Origin: Ciborinia camelliae
Taxonomy: Eukaryota; Ascomycota; Leotiomycetes; Helotiales; Sclerotiniaceae
Direction: 5' to 3'
DNA length: 64,000 bases
Assembly (NCBI GenBank): GCA_025890175.1
Contig: JANPYM010000003.1
Span: forward strand, 1,213,795-1,277,794
A program made the translations under genes and the position numbers. Positions within the stretch are counted from its first letter, which is position 1, and every line of letters starts with the position of its first letter. Below the pieces are notes generated by a model, which had not been told where the DNA came from, ran no database searches, and saw only the letters and a program-made list of their open reading frames with translations. Positions 33,515-45,906 of the stretch are shown here, one piece after another.

Positions 33515-35077
33515 ATGTATTGTCAAAAGTGTCGCGCATCATTGAAACTTGATAGCTCTCTGGAGGACTTGAACCCCGCGGCATTTGATTTATTGGTCGG
33601 TTCGTGACTATCAGACATCTCATGATGATCTCAAGCTTATTGATATTACTTTCTAGGCGCGACCTCTCAAAACCAAGCCAAGAACATTCCTCCCTCACGG
33701 CCAGCATATCCTCAAGAACGAAAGCAACTTTATGATCGTGTCTCGAAGCATGCCGGCCCGCCAACTTTCAAACGGACGGTGTCTGCGCCCCGTCGACATG
33801 AGTCCAATATGTCAGATACGATAAGAAGCGGCATCAACAATCCAGCTATGTCTTTTGTCATGCTGACAGAATCCCAAGTTGTACCACCCTCGGTTGTCAA
33901 CCCTGCCGAAGATACAAATCTGAATAAACTACAACAAGATGACTTATCTGGTGGAGACGCACCAGATGTTGAGGGCAAAGCAATGTCACAGGACATGGAA
34001 CGGGCATCGAGGCTTTTCGAGATCCTTACGGCAAGATCCGATATAGATCATCCTATCTGTGTTGAGTGTACAGAAATGCTTGTCGATGGGTTACAAAGAC
34101 GATTGGAAGCTGCGACTCGAGAAAGGGATGCATATGTTGGGTTCTTGAAGCAGGTCAACGCCCAAGTACCAACAGAAGAGGAGGTGAAAGAAGCGAATGA
34201 CCTTCTTGCAAAGGTACGAGCAGATGAGGCCGCTGCAATAGAAGAGTTGAAGAAAATCGAAGCGGAGACTGCTGCGGTAAATGAGGAGAATGCTCATTTG
34301 GAGGAAGAAGCCAGGGCTCTCGACATCGAGGAAAAGAAGTTCTGGAATGATAGAAATGAGTTTGCGATGAAGCTCTCGGAGTTTCAAAACATACGGGATA
34401 GCATCAATCTCCAATATGATCACGATTCACAATTGCTGGAGAAATTACAAAGAACGAATGTCTATAACGATACATTCTGCATAAGCCACGATGGAAAGTT
34501 TGGAACAATAAATGGACTAAGACTGGGACGACTCTCAAGTGTACCGGTGGACTGGCCGGAAATCAACGCAGCATGGGGACACGCGCTGCTCCTCTTAGCT
34601 ACTGTTGCTGACAGACTTGGGTTCCAATTCGAAGGATACGAGCTTCAGCCCATGGGCTCCACTTCTCGAATAATACGTTATGATCACCCCTCGCCGTCTG
34701 CAAGTCGTTCTAGCTCTCAACGCGGCAATATCACCAGGCCCCCCAAGAAATCTATTCTCGAACTCCATTCCTCCGGAGACATGCCGCTCGGACTCACTTT
34801 TATGCATCGAAAGTTCGATATAGCCATGGAAGCATTCCTTGAATGCATGCGCCAACTCGGTGCTTTTGTCGAGCAGGAGTCTGCCAAGACTTCAGAAACC
34901 GGAAGAGGACTAAAGTTGCCATATAAAATCGAAGGGGAGAAGATAGGGGAAGTCAGTATTAAACTGGGAATAGCACAAGATGATGCATGGAGCAGAGCGT
35001 GCAAGTTTACACTCACATGCTGCAAATTTTTGTTGGCTCACGCAAGTAATGTTAATAATGCGAGGAGGAGTATATAG
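33515..35077 (+). CDS. ATG6: Autophagy protein Atg6 / Vps30 (Beclin 1)
   Basis: Beclin-family subunit of both class III PI3-kinase complexes (autophagy with Atg14, endosomal sorting with Vps38). Exons 33515-33599 and 33657-35077 join to 501 aa. The first exon encodes MYCQKCRASLKLDSSLEDLN with the N-terminal CxxC. The short BH3-like segment SFVMLTESQ is near residue 105. A coiled coil follows (EEVKEANDLLAKVRADEAAA ... NDRNEFAMKLSEFQNIRDS). The evolutionarily conserved C-terminal domain has TNVYNDTFCISHDGKFGTIN, LGRL, VPVDWPEINAAWGHALLLL, YELQPMGSTSRI, and a terminal CKFTLTCCKFLLAHASN. The 5' exon is needed because the main open frame starts mid-protein; its GTTCGT donor is less usual but the join is exact in phase. 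ATG14 lies about 18 kb downstream. Confidence 0.96.
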
Positions 35078-35859
35078 GGATAATGGCATGGAGGACTCAC
35101 GGCACACTTTGGCATGGGATGTGAATGTATAAATGGCGTTCATATCATTGGGGTTTTATTACTATGCAAAGATATCTTAAAGAAAGTGCGACAAACAATC
35201 CACTAATTTCTACATTCTGTATCTTAACCCACCTGACCTAATTTTGTGTTTTGCAAATTTTTCCAGTTATTTTTTTGGTTTGCATCACTGCATTTTCGAC
35301 ACCTGTTTGCTTCATATCATACTATTCATACGCATATCATCTCCAAGTTTACATGCTCAAGTCCGACAATTTCTCCGCATGAACTTTATCTTCCCTGGCG
35401 GCTTTGATCTCCCGGGAATTGGCTTTGCTGTAAGCCATACCTACATCACTTCTATGCTTCCTAGCTTACTTGCACCAGATGCCATCTTCTCGAAGAGCCT
35501 TCGTTTGGTGCGAAGAGTCCCGAGGTTTCGTTGTTGGAAGATGGGTGTATCACCCACTGGTTGATTGGTACACTCATTCTATAGCATGAAGTTGATTGGG
35601 ATCCATAGGCCTTAATAAGGCCACCGAAATTTTGCTGGAATTGTGGATTTTCGAGGGGTCGATACAAAAATTGTTTGGACGTTGTGATTGAGATGAGAGA
35701 CGGCCGGTTTCTTCGCTTGTCTCCTTTCTTAAAATCATTGTTGCGACTTTGAGGACTCGCTTATCTGATTTCTTGAATCGTTTTATTTTCTAACTGTTCG
35801 TGCCGTTCATCTCATTCTAATCGTAAACGATCACCTTACGTCTGTGCAAACAATATCCT
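35078..35859. other. Spacer between convergent genes
   Basis: 3' flanks of ATG6 and CFT1. AT-rich with no supportable gene or repeat; short plus-strand ORFs here look random. Confidence 0.5.
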
Positions 35860-38800
35860 CTATATAAATCCCAAACCTCCCCCAAGCAACCCACTCAGCT
35901 CATCCCTCAACTCCAAAACATCGACTCCCACCCGCCCAGCCACCTCTCCTCTCCTCTGACTCCCAAGTTCCATCCACCTACCCAACACCCCTCCATCAAT
36001 AATTGTTCTTCCTCCTACAATCCCCTCACTCGCATCTTTGTCTATTCGATATGCTCTAGGGTTAAGACCACAGGGATGGTAGAGTGTATTCGTAAGGTGA
36101 GAGATTAGGGTGCCGAAACGGCGGTATTGAGATTCTGTCAGAGGGGACAGGAGGGCAAGGGTACCGGTGCGGGAAGTGAGGAGGAGGCATTGGGAAGGGG
36201 AGGGGGAATCTTCTTGGGTAGAGGGACTAAGAGATGATGTCGGGGTCGTGGTTAATGGGGGTAGTGATGGGGTAGCGGGAAGAAGTGTCATGGTTGTGGG
36301 GTGGTGGGCGCCGAGGGAGAAGGTGGTGCGGTGCAGGAGGAGGTGGCCTTGTAGGGATTTGGGGTCTATAGAATTTGTTAGTCAAGGTCATCAGAAACGA
36401 GAGACATATTTATCGAGGAATAGACAGAAAATAACTAAGGGACGAGGTGTAACATACGTTCAGGATCGTATTGCATAATATGCAAATTCCCGTCAGCATC
36501 CGCAGCCACAATAAACAGATCCTTTCCATCTGGCAACAAATCTGCACACAATACTTCCATCTTCGTAGCACCCTTCCCAAACAGTAACATCTTATATGGC
36601 TCTTCCATATATCCCGCAAACCAAACGCCCTTCAACGCGTCCGCCATTACGCATAGGCCCGTACCGGGAAGTTCCTTGATCGATGTGACATAGCAATTCA
36701 TATCCATAAATGCAACCGGTAAATTCGTGCCATCTTCCTTGAGCCCTCGCACCATACATTTTTGGCCTTGTGCAACAAGCATGAAGCCTTGAGTGCCAAT
36801 TTCGCAAAGACCAGTTACGGGACCACCAGCTCCACGAGTGATGGTTTCGACAGCAATTTGTTTTAAACTTTTGTTTGTCTCTGGTCTATCGGGTTTGGGG
36901 ACAACGGTGACGACATCGTAGATGTAGAGACGGCCAGTGGTGGCGAGGTCTTCTCCTTTGGTTATGGCTGTTCCTACGGCGATTAAGTGTTTGCGCTCGT
37001 TGGTGACTTCTGATACCACAAGGTTCAATGTTTTGATACAGGTTATAATTTCGCAGGGTTCAAGCTCGATAGTATCAATCACGGACCAGTTGACTGGGCT
37101 AACTAATTTGAGAAAACTCTTCTCTATTGATGGCTTGAAGGTGATCTCTTCGTCTGCCCAGTTTTTGCGGTGGTCATCATCTTTAGGCAACTCGAAGTCG
37201 GTGAAAGTGCTGGTGCCTATGACATATGTTTGCAGCGGAGCATGATATGCTACTGCATGAATATCTTCACCTATCTCAATTTTCCGCAGAGCCATTCCAA
37301 TGTCAGCAAACATAGTATTTGGAGGAAGTTGCGCCACGCGGGTGATTCCTCCTGTGTCGACATAGATAAATCCTCTTTCACAACCTTCCGTATGGAAACT
37401 ACTTAGACTGCGAACTCCTGTTCCTTGCAGGCAGAGGACTTTTGGCAATGTCTTAGAGCTCTTGATGATGAAACTTGGAGAGCCACCTGGCATAAAGACA
37501 GTACTATATCCACCTAGATTTGAGACAGCACGCATCGGCTTGTCATTAGTCTGTTGAGCTTCATCTGCCTGCTCTGCAGCAGACACATCGGGAGTCTGTG
37601 CCAAATGCGTGTTCTTTATCTTCAAAAATTGAAGTGTAGATGAAAGGACCTCTGGATATGCGGATTTGATGCGGAAGGGTTCGTAAATGGTAAGATCGTC
37701 GTTCGAGGGTCGCAGCTAGGATAGTCAGCATGTAACTGAGTAGAATAAAATACAGAGTCCTACAATAAGATAGGGAGATTGAGAGATGGAATCTCCTAGG
37801 TCAGCTACTAATATCTCTGTCAAAGTTTCACGAGCTGCAGATTTTCTGGCCGCATAATCTGCTGAAAGAACAGGTGGCACAAAACAAATTCCTTCCGCCA
37901 CATAAACTGGCTTAGAAAGATCAGGGAGGGCGTATATCTGAAAGTCTTAGAAATTGTTCTGTGGAAATCTCAAGGGGGAACTCACGTGCAATGCTCCACC
38001 AGCACTCAGTAAGAACATCTTCGCATTTTCCCCAGCCTTGTTTGACTTGCTGTTGGAGAAAGCTCCGCTATAGTCATCGTACAGACAACCAGTCAGCCAT
38101 TTCGTAGAAAGCAAAGCATCATCAACTCTTTCAATCTCTTCAAGATCATTGTCGTCGTCGCATTGTGCAACGAAAATGCTAGCATCGTCTCTTATTAATA
38201 GGAGAAAAGGATCTGCAAAACTTGCACTAATTATCTTAGGCTCTGCTCCAGTTTCATCGTCGAGCATCGGTAATATTTGTGCAAGGCCAAGATCTACACC
38301 ACAGGTACATAGTCAGCTACGTGTCTTATCATAGATGGCGGGAAGAGGCATGTCGCAAGGAGCAGATTGCATGGAGGCACAGTTGTGGTGTTGATAATTC
38401 GCTTTCATTGATGCTATAGGATATGATATGTTTCCAGATAGCGCCCCGGGCAGCGAATATACATGAGCGGAAAATACAAAATTTCCCAAAACTTGTCCCA
38501 ACCTATTTGCCCATCCGCCCACACACACCGAAAGGGATATAGTTTGAAGAAAAGAAGTGTACTTACCGCCGTCATAACTTCTAACTTCAGACTTTAAAAC
38601 TTGGATAACACGCATTCCATTGCCGAGTGTACCAGCTTCGATTGTAGATCCAGCAGCTGGCTCAAATTCTGTTCCTGTCAAAGCCTCAAATCCGACATTC
38701 GTTAATGCATATACAGCAGATTCATCAACAGCATCTTCAGCTTCGGATGCCTTGGAAACTATCATTAGTCTGTCATATTGAGCATCCGCGCCATGGTCAC

Positions 38801-40667
38801 CACTCAAGGCCGTCTTCTCCTTATTGGCCTGCAATCCTTTGGGCGCCGGTCTCTTTGCGCTCATTGTCCATATCCCGTGGACTGCTGGTAACTCAAATCG
38901 GCCTATGACATTCGGTTGAATATTACGATTAATGACTGCTAAAGAACCCCCCTTTTCACGGCCAACAGCAGCTACGAGTTGAAGTTCGCTCTTGACACCG
39001 CTAAATTTGAGCTCTTCTTCCTTACCCGAACTTAACGCTGCTTCTCCAAACGTGATATTTGTGATAGGAGCTATGTTGACCATAGAATCATGTATACGAA
39101 AGGTGTAGTCTCCAGCTTTACTATTCGGGGCTGTAATATTTCCAGCAGCGTGAGTAACTGTGGGCCCGTCACCGTACAAATCATCATCATCATCTTCTAA
39201 ATCTTCTTCATCAAGCATTGCGTCATCAACGTCCACTATTGTTGAACTGTCAAGCCTTGACTTCCGCCGGGAAGATTGGCCGGATTTTCGACTCCAGCCT
39301 AGAATGACAGAATCCGATACCTCACTGCCAACGAATAATGCTCCTGCTCCAAGAGAACTTACACATGAGGCAGCTCCAGTCAATATGGCGCCGCCTAATT
39401 CTGATGTCACTCGTCGAATGCTTAGACCAGAGACAGATCTTCCATCCATACGAAAGCTCAGGATAGCAATATCACCACTGTGCAGTATTATAAGCATTTC
39501 TCCATTTTCGATAGACAGTTGGTCAATCTCGCAACCCTCCAACCGTAGATCAAGGTCGGACTGGTCTAATAGGCTGAAGCTAGTACATTGCTTTGCGAAC
39601 ATGTTGACCGCGACACCATTGGCTTTACCAGCTTGGTCAATATGTATCAGCTCATTGGTACCAACTAGAAGAGCTCCGCCCACAGGTGGGGCTAGCGGAA
39701 TGATCCTGAAGAGATCATAAGGCAAACCTCCAACCGAAAGAATAGTAGTTGACGCTTTTTGATGTATGTCCAAAGTGAAAACCATATATGTCAAGTGGTC
39801 TTTGCGCTCTTGCAGCAAAGCAGAAGATGGAATAACGGTAGAAGAGAGAATTCCGAAAGTTGGCTCTCGATATTCATATAGAAAGTCAAGGTGGATTGGG
39901 AAGATGAGGTTCGGATCGAGTGAAGACAATCGTAGAACGAAAGAGGAACCATATGGGGTATCGAGATTTGCATTTTCCGTCGCAGTCTTTGGTGAAATTT
40001 TCGCAGGTCGAGGGCCATCCAACTCCTCGTCCCAATCGTCCATATTAACATCTTCGTCTTGTTTGAAAGGCAGAATCGCAAGGTTCCGTGCTCCAAACTT
40101 CAATGCGGCACACCTGCTTCCTGGGTCGACTGTAAGGTAGTTGACACAATTTGCAAGACTTGGTGCCCACGGACTTCCTTGAAGCTCATCTTGTTCGTAA
40201 AAGTGAACTGATATCGTCGATATGCCAGGTCGTTCCGGGTCCCATTCTATCAGGCTGAGCTTTGCATCCTTAAACCCCACTAAAAGCGCTTCACCACCAG
40301 TCTTCGAGGATATAGTCCTTACTCGGACAAGAGATGTGACTGTCCCAGATAGGTTATATTCAGCTATAAGTACAAGTTTCGTCGTCAGAGCTAATTCGGA
40401 TCGTTGGAAAGTTGAATCTGTGCCGAGGAATGAAGCTTCCACTCCATCGTCATCGTGAAAACTGGGATCAATCTTTGTGACATCTTTCGCTTTCGGAGAA
40501 TCCTTTTCAGAAAGGTCATCGAGATCCAAGGACACGGTCTTGGTTGTAAATATCTGTAGTAACGAGGCTTTTGCGACGACGAGATTGCTTGCATCTGCAG
40601 ACAAGAATGGCAGACTCAAAGAATGGGTGACAGCTGTAGGAGGTGTCAGCTCTGTATAGCATTGCAT
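35860..40667 (-). CDS. CFT1: Cleavage and polyadenylation factor subunit Cft1 (CPSF160)
   Basis: Largest subunit of the mRNA 3'-end processing complex that helps read the poly(A) signal, with WD-type beta-propellers. Exons in transcript order 40667-38567, 38293-37986, 37937-37764, 37715-36458 and 36365-35860 join to 1448 aa, about the normal length. The start MQCYTELTPPTAVTHSLSLP and NLVVAKASLLQIF are conserved. Other landmarks are PHGSSFVLRL-like YGSSFVLRLSSLDPNLIFPI, IHDSMVNIAPITNITFGEA, and in the C-terminal CPSF_A region YEPFRIKSAYPEV and DLFIVAADADGNLHIMQYDP, ending in the family's CGLNPRAYRI and a Gly-rich tail. Intron 1 is 273 nt, far longer than the others (48, 48 and 92), and stays open in the upstream frame almost to its end. 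All junction phases agree. It is divergent from the LMBD1-like gene. Confidence 0.95.
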
Positions 40668-41183
40668 TATGGTCAAAAGTAAAGCATTAAGACCATTAAT
40701 TCGTAAGAGAAATCGGATTTGTTTTGAAGCTGTTGATAACTGATATATTCAGAATACCAGTGTCGGTGGTTCGCGAACCGCGATTTACAAATTTTAGCGT
40801 TGTCAGTGCTGGCCTATCAACCTCCCTTGAAGCTCATGCGGCTTTTGAGGTCCCCCGCAGACGCCCATTTACGTCAGACGTCTAGAGGAGAAGAATCCTG
40901 GATATTCGACAATGAGAAACGAGGAATAAAATACAATTATCTGGGTAGGTATTCGAATTCTGATATCTTAATATCGAGTTGAACAATATAAGAATACCTT
41001 CTTATTCATATTGATAAGGTATTCACATTCATTTGGTACATACGTGAGGTAATAATTCTAGTTGCATCATTTGTTTTTGTTTCCCAAGTTCCGCAAGCGT
41101 AATCTCCACCTTTGTAGCATCAACAATACAAGCACCGCTAATATCTATCTGCGATTCCAGCATCAATCTCCCTCGCCTTCAAT
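40668..41183. promoter_or_regulatory. Bidirectional promoter region, CFT1 / LMBD1-like
   Basis: 516-bp spacer between divergent starts, with AT-rich patches around 40980-41050. No specific site assigned. Confidence 0.5.
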
Positions 41184-43035
41184 ATGGCTCTCATACAGAC
41201 TGCGTTCATATGGGTTGCCTATGCCGTTGCTGTGGGAATTGTAGCTCTCATAGCAGCCATCTTTACGTATACTTACCAGACACCACGCGATCGCTCAGCT
41301 CTGGTTTCTACCATTACCATCATCACATTAACCTCCCTATTGGCAACGGTTCTGCTTCTTCCCGTCGATATAGCCCTCGTTAGCTCTACGACGTCCTCGA
41401 AGCTTGGCGCAAAGAAGGACTGGGCAACTCCAGAGACCGTCTACAATATCGTCCTGACTCTCAAAATCGTTTACTATTCATTATACAGCTTGGATGCTAT
41501 CTTGTGCCTTCTCGTCATCCCATTCACTTACTTTTTCTACGAAGAATACGATGAAGTTGATGCGGAGGAAGGCACACAGACTTTCAGTCAAAGATTCCTC
41601 GGCGCTGCAAAATATACATTAATTTTTGTCGTCCTTGTCGTAATCTTATTCCTAGTTGGATTCTTTGTACCCGTTGCAAGAGATCGTGGGTCTCATATGG
41701 ATCTAGACTACTTCAAACATTTGCTGGCAGAAAATCATGGAGAGCGCGCCTTAACCTTCGCGTTGGGATTATTGATTTCGTTGGGCACGCTGCTGTACAT
41801 TCTGTACACTGCTGTAGGGTTGGCATTATTACCTATCTCTTTCATCAAATCTTCGCCTTCAATCAGTGCACCACAGCTATCGGAAACAACGGCATCAGCT
41901 TTAGAGCAAAATAGGGAGCGTCAACGTCAACTAGAAGGACGAAATACTGGAAGAAATGGCAGGTTGTCGGCTAAAGACCAGCGAGAGTTGGAGTCATTGC
42001 ATCGTGAGGAACGCACTCTGGTTCGACGTGAACGCCTAGCTTCGGAAGCCCGAGGAGAAGGGAAAAGCTTTATCGTGAAAGCATGGACAAAGATCTGCGC
42101 AATCTTCAGACCTCTCAAATTGGTTGGAGGAATACTACTCCTTGTTCTCGCTGTTATTATATGGGTTTCAATGCTCATTACCGGAATTGATAAGGCGAAG
42201 AACTCATTCTGCAAACAACATTGTGGCTATATACTAGGAAGGTAAGACATGCGTTGCCTTAATATTTTAAACAATGTTTATTAATCTGCAATCTAGTATC
42301 AACATCTTCCAGCCGATTAATTGGATTTTCGTCAAGTCATCTATAGTCTTCCCAATTGACTATGTCTTGATGGCACTTTTGGTCCTGTTCCTCTTTAGCA
42401 GTTCTGTGACAGGTATTGCCGCGATCGGTCTTCGATTCTTGTGGGTGAAGCTTTTCGAAATACGAAAAGGCCATACCTCTCCTCAAGCTCTTCTCATGGC
42501 GACTGTCATGTTAACCTTGATCATTCTCGCAATCAATTACTCGATCGCCATGATCATAGCGCCACAATATGCTATCTATGGTGCTCAAACCTTCTGCACC
42601 AACCCCACTAGATTTCCTGGCGACCAGCCAGACTGTAGCAACCATCCGGAGTTGATCAAAACGTGCAGCGAGTTATCTTCGGGTGAAGGTGCCGAAAGGG
42701 TTTGCACTCCTAGTGTCGTCTCTACATTCCTTAACAGAGTCACCGTCAACTTCCCATTTTTCGGTGCTCTCGCATTCTGGGCTCAGTTTGTCTTCCTCGC
42801 AGTCTTCTTAATCGTCTTTCTCACGTCGCTCTTCCGAACTCCCAAGTTGGATCTCAACGAGCTCGATGAAGATGCCGAGGCTGATGAGGAAGAAGGCCTT
42901 CTTGCTAGTACTGGCAGAAGATTCGGTGCGACATGGCAGGATATCCGTGGCAAAACCAAGAAACAAAATACTAGCCGCGGTGCCGCTGGTCGAGGAATCC
43001 GCGGCGATGATGATCATGATGATGATGATGATTAG
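41184..43035 (+). CDS. LMBR1-family membrane protein, probable lysosomal/vacuolar cobalamin transporter-like (LMBD1)
   Basis: Exons 41184-42241 and 42297-43035 (55-nt intron) join to 598 aa. The N-terminus [20 protein letters not shown] is the first of about nine hydrophobic segments. Others are [74 protein letters not shown] and [21 protein letters not shown] charged cytoplasmic loop ([20 protein letters not shown] region) precedes the LMBR1-type motif, and a Cys-containing lumenal loop ([20 protein letters not shown]) lies late. The order matches fungal homologs of LMBD1, the lysosomal cobalamin exporter accessory protein. Since fungi do not clearly use cobalamin, the substrate in this organism is uncertain. 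The tail is acidic (DDDHDDDDD). Confidence 0.92.
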
Positions 43036-44085
43036 TCCCCCACCACTACCTCAACTTTTTCTCGACGAAATTGCTCTTTTCTTATGTTGGTCGGATCGGA
43101 TGGTAGGAGGTTGGATCTATCCATGGATAGTAATGGAAACAAGGACGGAGTTGATTTGGGATTTGTAAATGGTATCTTGTACATTATCCACACGCTTTTG
43201 CTTTTAATATTTCCTTTTCTCTTTTGCTTTGTTTTGCATAGGGTATGCATATATGAATACGGTTATCAACGGAAACAAATGTTTCTCTATTGGGCACTCA
43301 CAGAATGGCACTCAATACTGCTATACTAGTAAGCAGATTGATAGGATGGGAATATCGGTGTGGCGGTATGGTATGGTATAATAACAAGAAGGAAAGTCTT
43401 TATAGTGGTTATCAGCAGCAGAATGCAACAGCAAAATACCTAGGTATTACGATTACAACCCCCTATTTGTGACCATCAAAATGTCTCCGGTTTACTCATT
43501 ATGCATTCAAGGTAGTCATAACATAACCTCCTTTCAATCTTCATCCCATCTTACTCTCCATCGATTCTACTTGATAACCTGATATTCCAGTCTCTACTAC
43601 TCCTCTCCTCAGCTCGCCTACCATAGCTCCTTCCACTCATCTCCCCATCCACCTCGCTCGCTCATTCACGCAGTGAGTAAACAAAGTTTCCGGTTTCTAC
43701 AATTAGACCTGGTATGTATCCCCTTCTGATTGCTGATTATGATTAAACTACGAATATAGATCCACAATATTACGATTGATTCGGAAAGTATTATTCTACA
43801 GTTAAAACCGATCACACAAGAATTTACAATCGCCCGGAAAAATATTTATGACACTAATTCATGTGATACTGGCAAGCCAGCATGGAATAGTATTATCCTA
43901 CTAATAGCAGAGGTCATCTTGTGTATGTCAACATCCACAAGAATAGAAGGGTATTGTATGAACAAAGTTATCGCCTATGTATAACATTGGTCTAAAGAAT
44001 TGTTTTATGATTGCCTGCTCAGAATTTCCTCCCATGACAATGGGTAACCAATGGAAAAATTCTCAATCCAGGGAAAAGCAGATCA
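43036..44085. other. Spacer between convergent genes
   Basis: 3' flanks of the LMBD1-like and TOS1-like genes. Holds a perfect 14-bp palindrome AATACCTAGGTATT (43435-43448). No gene supported. Confidence 0.5.
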
Positions 44086-45906
44086 TCAGGAAATAACAAA
44101 TTCGGAGAACTTGCTTCCCGTGCTCATATTGCAAATGCTCTCAATGGCATCTGTTGTTAAACTTGTGGAAAAGTCGTAGTTCGTAGGCAGAACTTGAAGA
44201 TTTATAGTTGAATTGGCAGATCTGAAGATAACGGCAAGTTTCATTGTTCCGGAAGTCGGTCGCACGAAGTAGTCTGAATCACCTCCGGGCTTGTTTGTAT
44301 GGAGTGTGGACTTTAAAAATGTCGAGCCGGAGCTGAGTGCTTCCGCTATATCAAATTCGCCACATCCAGATTCCCAACAGGAGCAGCTTGTATCTCCATA
44401 TTGAATTGTTCGAGGTATCTGGGCGTTGAGGATCCAAACTGCTGGCATGTCGCCTTCGAATCCAGTAGTTCCATCTGCCGGCATGCCAAATTCTAGGAGA
44501 AAGACTTTGTCCGCTCCGCTGAAACCATCTACAAGGTGTGTTAGTAATGAGAAATCATTATGCCTTGGGATGAGAACTCACGGTAAGCAACAGATCCAGG
44601 TCGCACGTAGCCGCAATCATTCTTGCATTCTTCGTCGAGCATGACAACAATCTCGGAAGCCGATGGCAAGATGGTATCAGCGAGGATTTGAGGTGACGAT
44701 GCACCTCCGCTTCCACTCCCGTTTACAAAAGAAAGCGAAGCGCCAAAAGCTTGATCAAATACGCCCGAACCTTGACCTCCGCTAGTGAAGAAAAGCTCAA
44801 TTAGTATTTGGTACTGGACATGAGTTAAAGGGAACGTCAAAGGGAATTTGCCAAGCCTTCACAACCACAGATGCGATTATGTAAAGGCGGAACATGGAAT
44901 TCGGAGAAGAATTTAAGCTTACTAATTTCCAAGAAAAACCAGATTATCAAGAGTATGCTCAGCAGAATTGTAATAACCTATCCTGCTGTAAGAGCCAGAT
45001 GCTACAGCAGTGGCAGAAGCGGTTTTGCTTGCGGATGCTTGAGCCTGAGACTCAGAAACAGATGTACTGGCGGATACTTGAGACACAGTAAAAGTTGAAC
45101 TGGTGGATGCTTGAGATACTGAGACAGATGCGGTGTTGGATGAGATGATCGACGATGTAGCTGGTTAGGGGTGTTAGCAACTTGATAACCATAACGGGGG
45201 GGACCCATTTCGTACAAGTCTTCTGGGGCTTCACAGTTGCAGCTGCACCTTGAGATATAACCGGAGAAACGGCGGTAGATGCTTGGGATATTGCTGTTGA
45301 AATACTTGGTCCAAACCAGTTGTTGACCCACGTTTGTATCTCACCATTGATTGTGGCAGTAACCATTTTCGCAGCACCATCATTGACATTGGCAGCTGGG
45401 GTGGGCGAGTTGTCATCCCAGGAGACAAGCTGTCCATCAATGGTAGCATAAATTTTGTCGCGTTTCTTATTGCCTGCTTTAGCATGTTTATCAAGATGTT
45501 GATGATAGCGGCGGCGTCTAGCGGTCGAGCCCTGACGTTTCTCCTTGCTAGTGCTAGTTCCTGGAATATATGCTGCGAATTGCTTCAACTGAAGAGGTCC
45601 TGAACTTATTGTTAGTTTGCGAATGGAGAGCTAGATCGGAAATAATTTGCAATTACCCCGGAAATGAAAAGAAACTTCTTCATCTAACGGAGAGAGCGGA
45701 CCAGAAAAAGACTTCGGTGTAGAAGAACAGACTCCATTGGAGGCCATATTGGTAACTTGATTGTAAGTCCCTGGTGCACCGACATTGCTATACATAACAG
45801 CGTCAACCGGATTGCAGTACCAGTTTCCAGAGACTTCGGAACAGCCGCTTACAGATGATACTGCTGATGATAAAATATAGGCCGTAGCCAAAAGGTTATT
45901 GCGCAT
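44086..45906 (-). CDS. TOS1: Tos1-family secreted cell-wall protein (putative glucan-active)
   Basis: Five exons (45906-45657, 45599-45216, 45160-44923, 44781-44582, 44528-44086) join to 504 aa. A signal peptide MRNNLLATAYILSSAVSSVS is followed by the Cys-containing N-terminal domain (CSEVSGNWYCNPVDAVMYSN) and a basic Kex2-like stretch KEKRQGSTARRRR. A VSWDDNSPTP/IQTWVNNWFGPS segment and a Ser/Thr-rich linker come next, then the C-terminal Tos1 domain: GGQGSGVFDQAFGASLSFVN, CKNDCGYVRPGSVAYHGFSG, ADKVFLLEFGMP, TSCSCWESGCGEFDIAEAL and FKSTLHTNKPGGDSDYFVRP-like TFLKSTLHTNKPGGDSDYFV. The E(F)DIAE core resembles beta-glucanase active sites. Intron 2 was placed at a GTACGA donor because only that join puts the Ser-rich linker in frame. 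Intron 3 (141 nt) is the least certain. It lies in tandem with the Asp f 4-like gene. Confidence 0.88.

Noticed and set aside
39160..39720. 186-aa plus-strand ORF
   Set aside because: Lies fully antisense to conserved CFT1 coding sequence and has no recognisable domain.
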